5,522 nt of DNA from NCBI GenBank assembly GCA_016919605.1, contig JACXTQ010000147.1, positions 1 through 5,522 of the forward strand, read 5' to 3'. The first letter of the stretch is position 1. Each line of letters begins with the position of its first letter. The notes under the pieces were generated by a model that had not been told where the DNA came from, did no database searches, and saw only the letters and a program-made list of their open reading frames with translations. Positions 1 through 5,142 of this stretch are shown here, piece after piece. The position numbers and the translations under genes are program-made. Source of the stretch: Methylovulum sp. (GTDB lineage: Bacteria; Pseudomonadota; Gammaproteobacteria; Methylococcales; Methylomonadaceae).

Positions 1-554
1 ACGGCATCAATTGCTACTGGTTTGTTGTTTTCGTAACGGAAGGTAATTTGGCTCTTTGCATCAGGACGCAGCCAAGGCAGAGTTTTGTTTTTACGTACTT
101 CAGATTGACGTTTGACCAGCAAATGAGAATAGGTAATCGGAGCCGGCATCAGCACATCGGTTTCGTTGCTGGCATAACCGAACATCAGGCCTTGGTCACC
201 AGCGCCTTGCTCATGGTTTTCGCTTTCATCAACACCCATCGCAATGTCAGCCGATTGTTTGCCGATAGCGTTCAACACCGCACAGCTTTGGCCGTCAAAG
301 CCGATTTCGCCGTTGTCGTAGCCAATATCACAGACCACTTTGCGCACCAAGGCTTCCATATCCACCCACGCATCAGTGGTGATTTCACCCGCCAACACCA
401 CCATACCGGTTTTGACCAACGTTTCACAGGCCACCCTAGATTTAGGGTCTTGCGCCAATAACGCATCCAATACGGCATCGGAAATTTGATCCGCAACCTT
501 ATCGGGATGCCCCTCGGACACGGATTCTGATGTAAAAATGAAGTTATTGCTCAT
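1..554 (-). CDS. metK: S-adenosylmethionine synthetase (methionine adenosyltransferase), N-terminal part, cut by window edge
   Basis: MetK joins methionine and ATP to make S-adenosylmethionine, the cell's main methyl donor, releasing phosphate and pyrophosphate; it is a cytoplasmic tetramer. Only the first 184 codons are present, a little under half of the usual 380-390 residues; the frame is open to the window edge. The protein starts MSNNFIFTSESVSEGHPDK. The GHPDK motif gives H16 and D18 (H14 and D16 in the E. coli enzyme), the family signature GAGDQGLMFGYA starts at G117 with D120, and RPDAK gives K167 (E. coli K165), so the substrate-binding residues in this half are intact. The ATG at 552-554 matches the family start and has a GAGG ribosome binding site at 562-565, 7 nt away. 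It lies downstream of rpoD and the tRNA on the same strand, but a terminator separates it from them. Identification is by strong recalled similarity to E. coli MetK. Confidence 0.97.
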   Translation of the reverse strand, partial: MSNNFIFTSESVSEGHPDKVADQISDAVLDALLAQDPKSRVACETLVKTGMVVLAGEITTDAWVDMEALVRKVVCDIGYDNGEIGFDGQSCAVLNAIGKQSADIAMGVDESENHEQGAGDQGLMFGYASNETDVLMPAPITYSHLLVKRQSEVRKNKTLPWLRPDAKSQITFRYENNKPVAIDA

Positions 555-561
555 GCTATCG

Positions 562-565
562 CCTC
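562..565 (-). promoter_or_regulatory. Ribosome binding site of metK
   Basis: GAGG on the minus strand with a 7-nt spacer to the ATG at 552-554. It supports that ATG as the metK start. Confidence 0.7.
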
Positions 566-586
566 GTTGAAAGATAAATCCCAGAT

Positions 587-612
587 AGACAAAAGGCTGC
601 GTAAGCAGCCTT
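587..612 (-). terminator. Intrinsic terminator after tRNA-Ile2, ahead of metK
   Basis: On the minus strand an 8-bp perfect stem (AAGGCTGC / GCAGCCTT, arms 605-612 and 593-600) closes a 4-nt loop (TTAC) and runs directly into TTTTGTCT. This is the standard shape of a Rho-independent terminator. It lies 13 nt after the tRNA CCA end, so it most likely ends the rpoD-tRNA transcript. Its 3' edge is only 32 nt from the metK start codon. Confidence 0.85.
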
Positions 613-625
613 GTTCTTTATAATG

Positions 626-702
626 TGGTGGGCCATGTAGGACTTGAACCTACGACCTGCCGATTATGAGTCGGACGCTCTAACCAACTGAGCTAATGGC
701 CC
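626..702 (-). tRNA. tRNA-Ile2 (anticodon CAU, lysidine-modified type), CCA encoded
   Basis: A complete cloverleaf reads on the minus strand: 7-bp acceptor stem GGGCCAT/ATGGCCC, D arm GCTC-AGTTGGTTA-GAGC, anticodon loop CTCATAA, T arm GTAGG-TTCAAGT-CCTAC, discriminator A at 629 and encoded CCA at 626-628. The anticodon CAU (plus-strand bases 666-668) could mean initiator Met, elongator Met or Ile2. I choose Ile2 for three reasons. The anticodon-stem core CGACTCATAATCG and the T-arm TTCAAGTCC match E. coli ileX as I recall it, not metT. The acceptor stem has C4-G69 and C5-G68, reported as recognised by the lysidine synthetase TilS. The tRNA follows rpoD, as ileX does nearby in E. coli. The initiator is excluded because the first acceptor pair is a normal G-C and the anticodon stem lacks the three G-C pairs. 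One oddity is a U27/C43 mismatch at the top of the anticodon stem. Confidence 0.9.
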
Positions 703-716
703 TTGTTTTCCGTTAC

Positions 717-2528
717 TTATTCGCCGTCCAAAAAGCACCGAAGCTGTTCGGAACGGGATGGATGCCGCAATTTTCTTAAAGCTTTGGCCTCAATCTGGCG
801 GATGCGCTCACGCGTCACGTCAAATTGCTTGCCAACCTCTTCCAAGGTATGGTCGGTGTTCATATTAATGCCAAAGCGCATACGCAACACCTTGGCTTCG
901 CGGGCTGTCAACCCTGCCAGCACGTTTTGGGTCGATTCACGAAGGCCGGCAATGGTCGCCGCTTCTACTGGGGACAATACTTTACCATCCTCAATGAAAT
1001 CCCCCAAATGAGAATCTTCATCATCACCTATCGGCGTTTCCATAGAAATAGGTTCTTTAGCTATTTTCAACACCTTACGGACTTTGTCCTCAGGCATCTC
1101 CATACGTTCGGCCAGCTCTTCAGGGGTGGCTTCGCGCCCCATTTCCTGCAAAATCTGCCGAGAAATGCGGTTTAGCTTGTTGATGGTCTCGATCATGTGC
1201 ACCGGAATACGGATGGTGCGGGCCTGGTCGGCAATGGAGCGGGTAATCGCTTGCCGTATCCACCAGGTCGCATAGGTCGAAAACTTGTAACCCCGACGGT
1301 ATTCAAATTTGTCAACCGCCTTCATCAAGCCGATATTGCCTTCTTGGATCAAGTCCAAAAACTGCAAGCCCCGGTTGGTGTATTTTTTGGCAATGGAAAT
1401 GACCAGCCGCAAATTGGCCTCGATCATTTCTTTCTTGGCACGCCGCGCCTTGGCCTCACCTATCGACATGCGCCGGTTAATGTCTTTCAGTCCGTTAATG
1501 GTCAGGCCATATTGCGCCTCGATATCCGCCAAGGTTTTTTGGGCTTTCCTTAGCTCTTTCTCGTGCGGGGCAAGGCTTTGGGCATATTCATGACCCGCCT
1601 GCAAAAACGAGTCTAGCCATGCGGAATCCGATTCATGCTCAGTAAACGAGATGATAAAATTTTTACGCGGCATTTTTGCATATTTGGTGAAAATCTCCAA
1701 GATTAGCCGTTCTTGCTCACGCACGGCAGCCACCCCGTTAGGGATAATGCCGGTCAGTTTCTTTAGGTATTGGGGTGTCCACTTAAATTCCATGAACAAG
1801 TCAGCCAGCACTTCAAAAGCCGCTTCCGTCTGCGCACTGACATAACCATGCCGCTTGATGGTGGCGGAAGCTATGTTCAGCTGTTCCCTCAACGCTTCGA
1901 CCTTTTCCAGGACTTCTTCGTAGGCCAAGCCCTTAAGCTCGTCTTCGGGAGAGGCATCAACCACCACATCGGCGACAGGTTGGGCGGAAATCAGATCTTC
2001 CGGTTCGGTGGACAAATCGACAAAGCCCGAAATAAGGTCAGTCAGGCGTACCCCGCCTTCTTCACCGGAAATGCTGTCAAACGACTGGAGAAAATCTTCG
2101 ACCACCACGCAAGAGCGGGAAATGGCCTTGACCAATTGTTGCTGGCCCTCCTCAATACGCTTGGCAATTTTTAGCTCATCGGCACGGGTCAGCAACTCGA
2201 CCGAACCCATTTCGCGCATATACATGCGCACCGGGTCGGTGGTACGGCCAAACTCGCTATCGACAGACGCTAAGGCCGCGACTTCTTCCGCGTCTTCATC
2301 ATCGGTGGTGACGGTCGCCGAATCGGTAATCAGGGAGTCTTCATCAGGAGCAACTTCATAGACTTGAATGCCCATGTCGTTGATCATGGCAATAATGTCT
2401 TCAATTTGCTCAGGATCAGCAATATCACTTGGCAAGTGATCGTTCACTTCGGCGTAAGTCAGATAACCCTGAATTTTGCCTTTAGCTATCAGTTGTTTAA
2501 GCTGGGACTGCTGTTGTTCTTGATTCAT
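717..2528 (-). CDS. rpoD: RNA polymerase primary sigma factor, sigma-70 (RpoD)
   Basis: Housekeeping sigma factor that directs RNA polymerase to -10/-35 promoters. It is 603 residues from the ATG at 2526-2528 (E. coli 613). Region 1.1 is about 1-80 (SQLKQLIAKGKIQGYLTYAE), followed by an acidic linker. Region 1.2 starts near SEFGRTTDPVRMYMREMG (about 92-109). The family's large non-conserved insert covers about 127-360. Region 2 (NLRLVISIAKKYTNRGLQFL through the WWIRQAITRSIADQARTIR -10-reading segment) is about 372-442, region 3 about 443-520, and region 4 about 540-590. Region 4 includes the -35-reading helix-turn-helix near 562-581 (VTRERIRQIEA). An in-frame GTG 11 codons upstream is rejected: homologues start at MNQEQQQ/MEQN, and the GTG lies about 9 nt from the predicted transcript start. 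A GTGAGAAG ribosome-binding stretch precedes the ATG. It follows dnaG by 82 nt and ends 14 nt before the tRNA. Confidence 0.98.
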   Translation of the reverse strand: MNQEQQQSQLKQLIAKGKIQGYLTYAEVNDHLPSDIADPEQIEDIIAMINDMGIQVYEVAPDEDSLITDSATVTTDDEDAEEVAALASVDSEFGRTTDPVRMYMREMGSVELLTRADELKIAKRIEEGQQQLVKAISRSCVVVEDFLQSFDSISGEEGGVRLTDLISGFVDLSTEPEDLISAQPVADVVVDASPEDELKGLAYEEVLEKVEALREQLNIASATIKRHGYVSAQTEAAFEVLADLFMEFKWTPQYLKKLTGIIPNGVAAVREQERLILEIFTKYAKMPRKNFIISFTEHESDSAWLDSFLQAGHEYAQSLAPHEKELRKAQKTLADIEAQYGLTINGLKDINRRMSIGEAKARRAKKEMIEANLRLVISIAKKYTNRGLQFLDLIQEGNIGLMKAVDKFEYRRGYKFSTYATWWIRQAITRSIADQARTIRIPVHMIETINKLNRISRQILQEMGREATPEELAERMEMPEDKVRKVLKIAKEPISMETPIGDDEDSHLGDFIEDGKVLSPVEAATIAGLRESTQNVLAGLTAREAKVLRMRFGINMNTDHTLEEVGKQFDVTRERIRQIEAKALRKLRHPSRSEQLRCFLDGE

Positions 2529-2531
2529 CGT

Positions 2532-2539
2532 CTTCTCAC
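2532..2539 (-). promoter_or_regulatory. Ribosome binding site of rpoD
   Basis: GTGAGAAG on the minus strand just ahead of the ATG at 2526-2528. The GTGAG part has a 6-nt spacer. It is modest, but it favours this ATG over the upstream GTG at 2559-2561, which has nothing similar. Confidence 0.5.
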
Positions 2540-2576
2540 TGAATACCCTATCCAGCACCACTCTGCTGAACCCGTA

Positions 2577-2605
2577 ATTATACTACAAGATTTTCCTGAT
2601 TGAAA
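2577..2605 (-). promoter_or_regulatory. Predicted sigma-70 promoter for rpoD in the dnaG-rpoD gap
   Basis: A perfect -10 hexamer TATAAT lies at 2577-2582 on the minus strand. A weak -35, TTTCAA (3 of 6), lies at 2600-2605 with a 17-bp spacer. The predicted transcript start is near 2570, giving a leader of about 41 nt. The leader contains a small 5-bp hairpin (CAGCA / TGCTG, 2553-2568). It would let sigma-70 be made apart from the long rpsU transcript. The -10 is convincing; the -35 is not, so strength or an activator cannot be judged. Confidence 0.55.
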
Positions 2606-2610
2606 ACCAG

Positions 2611-4326
2611 TTATTTTCTTGACCTGTGCATCGATAGTTTTCTGAACTCTTCTTTCTCTTGCTCGCTGCCGCTATCCGCTTTAGCCAGTAAGCGGTTAAA
2701 GCGAGCATCAATGCCTTGCTCCAGCAATTTTTCCCAAGCCCCACTAAATTCCTGTTCCACACCCGCCTCCAGCTTTATTGCCGCCAGTTGCGTGATAATG
2801 CCCTCATCGGGATGACCCCGGTAATGCTCCAACAACACACCTGTGGTGGCGGGTTTTTCCGCCAGCAATACCTGTAAGATAGCCTTAAACTTGTCGGCAC
2901 CTTTAAAATCCAACGCATCCCAATCCACGCCCTGCTCTTCCAACACGCCAATCAAGCTGGGGATTTGCACCAGCATCGCCAGCGTCCGCCGCTCTAGCGG
3001 CGGTGCACTATCTTTTTTCTGGGGCGTACGAGCCAACCTATAATTAAGTCTAGCCGTTTTATCGGAAACGTCCACAGCCGATTTGCTTATTTCTTGCAAA
3101 CGGGCTTGCATCATGTCCTTGAAGATGCTATACGGCAACTTTAGCAAATAAGGCTTGGCCTTATTGACATACTGGGCCCGCCCCTCCATTTCGCCCAGAT
3201 TAAATTCAGCGGCCAAATGGTCAAAAAAGTAATCCGACAACACCGAGGATGCCTGTAAGTCAGCAGAAAACGCGCCAACTCCTTGGCTGCGCACCCAAGA
3301 ATCAGGGTCATGGCCTTGCGGCAACAGCATGATGCGGATTTGCCGTCCATCCTGCAACACCGAAAAAGCCGCGTCCATCGCTTTCCAGATAGCCTCCCTG
3401 CCCGCATTGTCGCCATCAAAACAAAACACCAACTCCGGCGTATAGCGGAACAGCAGTTCCAAATGCGCCTGCGAAACGGCAGTACCTAAGGCCGCCACCG
3501 CATAGCTGATGCCCAGTTGCGCCAAGGCGATGACATCCAGATAACCTTCAACCAGCACTATCCGTTGTGGCTTAGGGTTTGTTTTAAGCAATTCATATAG
3601 GCCATACACTTCACGGCCTTTATGAAATAGGGGCGTTTCTGGGGAATTCAAGTATTTTGGCAAAGAATCGTCTAAAACCCGGCCACCAAAGCCAATCACC
3701 CGCCCGCGCTTATCTCGGATCGGAAACATGACTCGATGCCTGAACCGCGCATAGACCCCACCATTGTCATTGCCACCTAATAAGCCGACCGCCAGCAAGG
3801 CTTGCTGGTCAAAGCGGCCAGTCAAAGCCTGCCAATCCGCTGGCGCATAACCCAAGCGGAACGTGGCCGCAACCTCGCCGCTTAAATCGCGTTTTTTCAG
3901 GTAGGCCACCGCTTGTTTGCCCGCCGCACTGGTACGTAATTGCTGGACATAAAAATCGGCGGCTTGTTCCATCAAATCATACAAACTTTGCAGGTCGGCC
4001 TTGTCGGCAGCCGCAACCGCCGCCTCTCTAGGCACGTCAATACCGGCAAACGCCGCCAAATCCTCAACCGCCTCGACAAAGTCAAGATGGTTGAATTCCA
4101 TTAAAAAACTGATGGCGTTGCCACTGGCACCGCAACCAAAACAATGGAAAAACTGCTTATTAGAGTTAACGGAGAAGCTGGGAGTTTTTTCGCTATGGAA
4201 AGGGCAACGGGCAACATAATTGGCACCCGTTTTTTTTAAGGGGACGTGCGAATCGATCAATTCAACAATATCAATCCGCACCAGCAGATCGTCAATGAAT
4301 GCGCGGGGAATTCTGCCGCCGGACAT
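2611..4326 (-). CDS. dnaG: DNA primase
   Basis: DnaG makes the short RNA primers for leading- and lagging-strand replication and docks on the DnaB helicase. It is 571 residues (E. coli 581), so full length. Domains in order: an N-terminal CHC2 zinc finger with C41, H44, C62 and C65 (CPFH...CFGC); the catalytic core from about residue 110, with YLNSPETPLFHKGREVYGLY near 225-244; the TOPRIM centre with E260 (VEGYLD) and D304/D306 (FDGDNAG), the metal-binding acids; and a variable C-terminal helicase-binding domain from about 440. All the metal ligands I can place are present. The start MSGGRIPRAFIDDLL matches the family start, though no strong ribosome binding site precedes it, only a weak GGTAG; translation may be coupled to the YqeY-family gene, whose stop is 21 nt upstream. 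It is the middle gene of the macromolecular synthesis operon, which usually keeps primase at low abundance. Confidence 0.98.
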   Translation of the reverse strand: MSGGRIPRAFIDDLLVRIDIVELIDSHVPLKKTGANYVARCPFHSEKTPSFSVNSNKQFFHCFGCGASGNAISFLMEFNHLDFVEAVEDLAAFAGIDVPREAAVAAADKADLQSLYDLMEQAADFYVQQLRTSAAGKQAVAYLKKRDLSGEVAATFRLGYAPADWQALTGRFDQQALLAVGLLGGNDNGGVYARFRHRVMFPIRDKRGRVIGFGGRVLDDSLPKYLNSPETPLFHKGREVYGLYELLKTNPKPQRIVLVEGYLDVIALAQLGISYAVAALGTAVSQAHLELLFRYTPELVFCFDGDNAGREAIWKAMDAAFSVLQDGRQIRIMLLPQGHDPDSWVRSQGVGAFSADLQASSVLSDYFFDHLAAEFNLGEMEGRAQYVNKAKPYLLKLPYSIFKDMMQARLQEISKSAVDVSDKTARLNYRLARTPQKKDSAPPLERRTLAMLVQIPSLIGVLEEQGVDWDALDFKGADKFKAILQVLLAEKPATTGVLLEHYRGHPDEGIITQLAAIKLEAGVEQEFSGAWEKLLEQGIDARFNRLLAKADSGSEQEKEEFRKLSMHRSRK

Positions 4327-4347
4327 GGCTACCAGGACAAAACTGAC

Positions 4348-4800
4348 TTATTCAGCCAGAGCCGCCTTAATCTTGACACCGACTACGGACATATCGGCGC
4401 GGCCTTGCATAGGCGTTTTTAACAGCCCCATAACTTTGCCCATGTCTTTGACAGAAACCGCACCCGATTCGGCGATAGCGGCGCTGATCATCTGGTCAAT
4501 TTCATCAGCAGATAGTGGTTGTGGCAGAAAATCTTGGATCACCAAAATTTCGGCTTCCTCAACGGCCACCAAATCATTGCGTCCGGCATCGCCATATTGG
4601 CGGATCGACTCACGCCGTTGCTTGAGCATTTTATCCAGCACTAAGACGGTACGCTGGTCGTCCAAGACAATACGCTCATCAACTTCAACTTGCTTGATGG
4701 CGGACAAAATCAGACGGATCACGCCCAACCTAGCCTTGTTGCCGCTTTTCATCGCGGCTTTCATCTCGTCCTTAATGCGGTCTGTCAATAAGCCACTCAT
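4348..4800 (-). CDS. GatB/YqeY domain protein, function unproven
   Basis: 150-residue soluble protein of the YqeY family, close to the usual length of about 147-150. Recognisable family blocks are the N-terminal helices ending ARLGVIRLILSAIKQVEVD (about 23-41), QRRESIRQYGDAGRNDL (about 61-77) with the following acidic EEAEILVIQDFLPQPLS (about 81-97), and the C-terminal GKVMGLLKTPMQGRADMS (about 121-138). The C-terminal part resembles the tail domain of the GatB amidotransferase subunit, which contacts tRNA. That suggests an RNA or tRNA-linked role, but I know of no proven activity. The ATG at 4798-4800 is chosen: it sits 4 nt after the rpsU stop, and the protein then begins MSGLLTDRIKDEMK like relatives. 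The longer reading starts with GTG at 4822-4824, inside rpsU, and has no ribosome binding site. No clear Shine-Dalgarno precedes the ATG either, which points to translational coupling with rpsU. Confidence 0.93.
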   Translation of the reverse strand: MSGLLTDRIKDEMKAAMKSGNKARLGVIRLILSAIKQVEVDERIVLDDQRTVLVLDKMLKQRRESIRQYGDAGRNDLVAVEEAEILVIQDFLPQPLSADEIDQMISAAIAESGAVSVKDMGKVMGLLKTPMQGRADMSVVGVKIKAALAE

Positions 4801-4804
4801 AAAA

Positions 4805-5038
4805 TTAGACGGCTGGACGGCCACGGCGCAGGTTTTTCAGTGCATAACGCTCACGCGCCAACTTCTTCAAATGCCGTTTGACCGCCGCAGCACCCTTGCG
4901 TTTACGCTCGGCGGTAGGTTTTTCATAAAACTCACGGCGGCGGACTTCCGCTAAAACACCTGCTTTTTCGCAAGCACGTTTAAAACGGCGAATGGCAATG
5001 TCAAAAGGTTCGTTTTCTTTAATTTTTACTGACGGCAT
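4805..5038 (-). CDS. rpsU: 30S ribosomal protein S21
   Basis: S21 sits on the 30S subunit near the 3' end of 16S rRNA and helps start translation on natural mRNAs. The protein is 77 residues and rich in Lys and Arg. It begins MPSVKIKENEPFDIAIRRFK, and the highly conserved block CEKAGVLAEVRRREFYEKPT (23-42) matches E. coli S21 with few changes. After LKKLARER (about 57-64) it departs from the E. coli ending (ARRTRLY) and finishes YALKNLRRGRPAV, making it about 6 residues longer. The ATG at 5036-5038 is the family start, with GGAA at 5046-5049 spaced 7 nt away. It is the first gene of the operon with the YqeY-family gene, dnaG and rpoD, and a strong promoter lies upstream. Abundant S21 versus scarce primase implies differential expression within the operon. 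Confidence 0.97.
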   Translation of the reverse strand: MPSVKIKENEPFDIAIRRFKRACEKAGVLAEVRRREFYEKPTAERKRKGAAAVKRHLKKLARERYALKNLRRGRPAV

Positions 5039-5045
5039 TATGTGG

Positions 5046-5049
5046 TTCC
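5046..5049 (-). promoter_or_regulatory. Ribosome binding site of rpsU
   Basis: GGAA within TTGGAACC on the minus strand, 7 nt before the ATG. It is short for a ribosomal protein gene but well spaced. Confidence 0.5.
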
Positions 5050-5072
5050 AAGTGTGTTAACATTAAAACAGG

Positions 5073-5095
5073 AAGCCCAGTGATAGACTGAGCTT
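5073..5095 (-). promoter_or_regulatory. Hairpin in the rpsU 5' leader
   Basis: On the minus strand AAGCTCAGT (5087-5095) pairs with ACTGGGCTT (5073-5081) around a 5-nt loop, CTATC. The stem is 9 bp with one U-G wobble; in plus-strand RNA the same position would be a C-A mismatch, so the fold suits rpsU-sense RNA. It lies just after the predicted transcript start and 34 nt before the start codon. The following CCTGTTTTAA is only weakly U-rich, so it may be an attenuator, a stability element or a site for S21 feedback. None of these roles is shown by the sequence. Confidence 0.5.
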
Positions 5096-5107
5096 AAAAA
5101 GCCTTGA

Positions 5108-5135
5108 ATTATACCTTTACTTTAGCCATTTTCAA
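5108..5135 (-). promoter_or_regulatory. Sigma-70 promoter of the rpsU operon
   Basis: The minus strand has -35 TTGAAA (5130-5135, 5 of 6 to consensus), a 16-bp spacer, and a perfect -10 TATAAT (5108-5113). The predicted transcript start is near 5101, giving a leader of about 62 nt before rpsU. This is the best promoter match in the window, as expected for a ribosomal protein operon. Confidence 0.8.
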
Positions 5136-5142
5136 AAACTCA

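Noticed and set aside
48..461. A 137-codon open frame on the plus strand
   Set aside because: It is the antisense shadow of metK, whose minus-strand translation matches the MetK family along its whole length.
619..624. Perfect TATAAT on the plus strand
   Set aside because: There is no -35 at a proper distance, and no plus-strand gene follows; downstream are the antisense strands of the tRNA and rpoD.
2529..2561. Upstream GTG start giving rpoD 11 extra residues
   Set aside because: Homologues begin at the later ATG, and the GTG lies about 9 nt after the predicted transcript start with no ribosome binding site.
2589..2608. Inverted repeat GGTTTTC / GAAAATC just after dnaG as a terminator
   Set aside because: The stem is A/T-rich with one G-U pair and is followed by TTGTAG, not a U-run; it overlaps the rpoD promoter spacer and -35 and is more likely chance.
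4801..4824. Upstream GTG start giving the YqeY-family protein 8 extra residues and overlapping rpsU
   Set aside because: No ribosome binding site; the ATG at 4798-4800 gives the usual family length and N-terminus.
4220..4954. A 244-codon open frame on the plus strand
   Set aside because: It runs antisense across the starts of dnaG and the ends of rpsU plus the whole YqeY-family gene. Its translation (rich in Ser, Thr, Arg, Ile) resembles no family I know, and the minus-strand genes are certain.
5056..5071. LexA-like box (CTGT-N8-TAAC on the minus strand) near rpsU, since E. coli controls this operon partly through LexA
   Set aside because: Only the CTGT half fits; the other half is TAAC rather than ACAG, so it does not meet the CTGT-N8-ACAG pattern.
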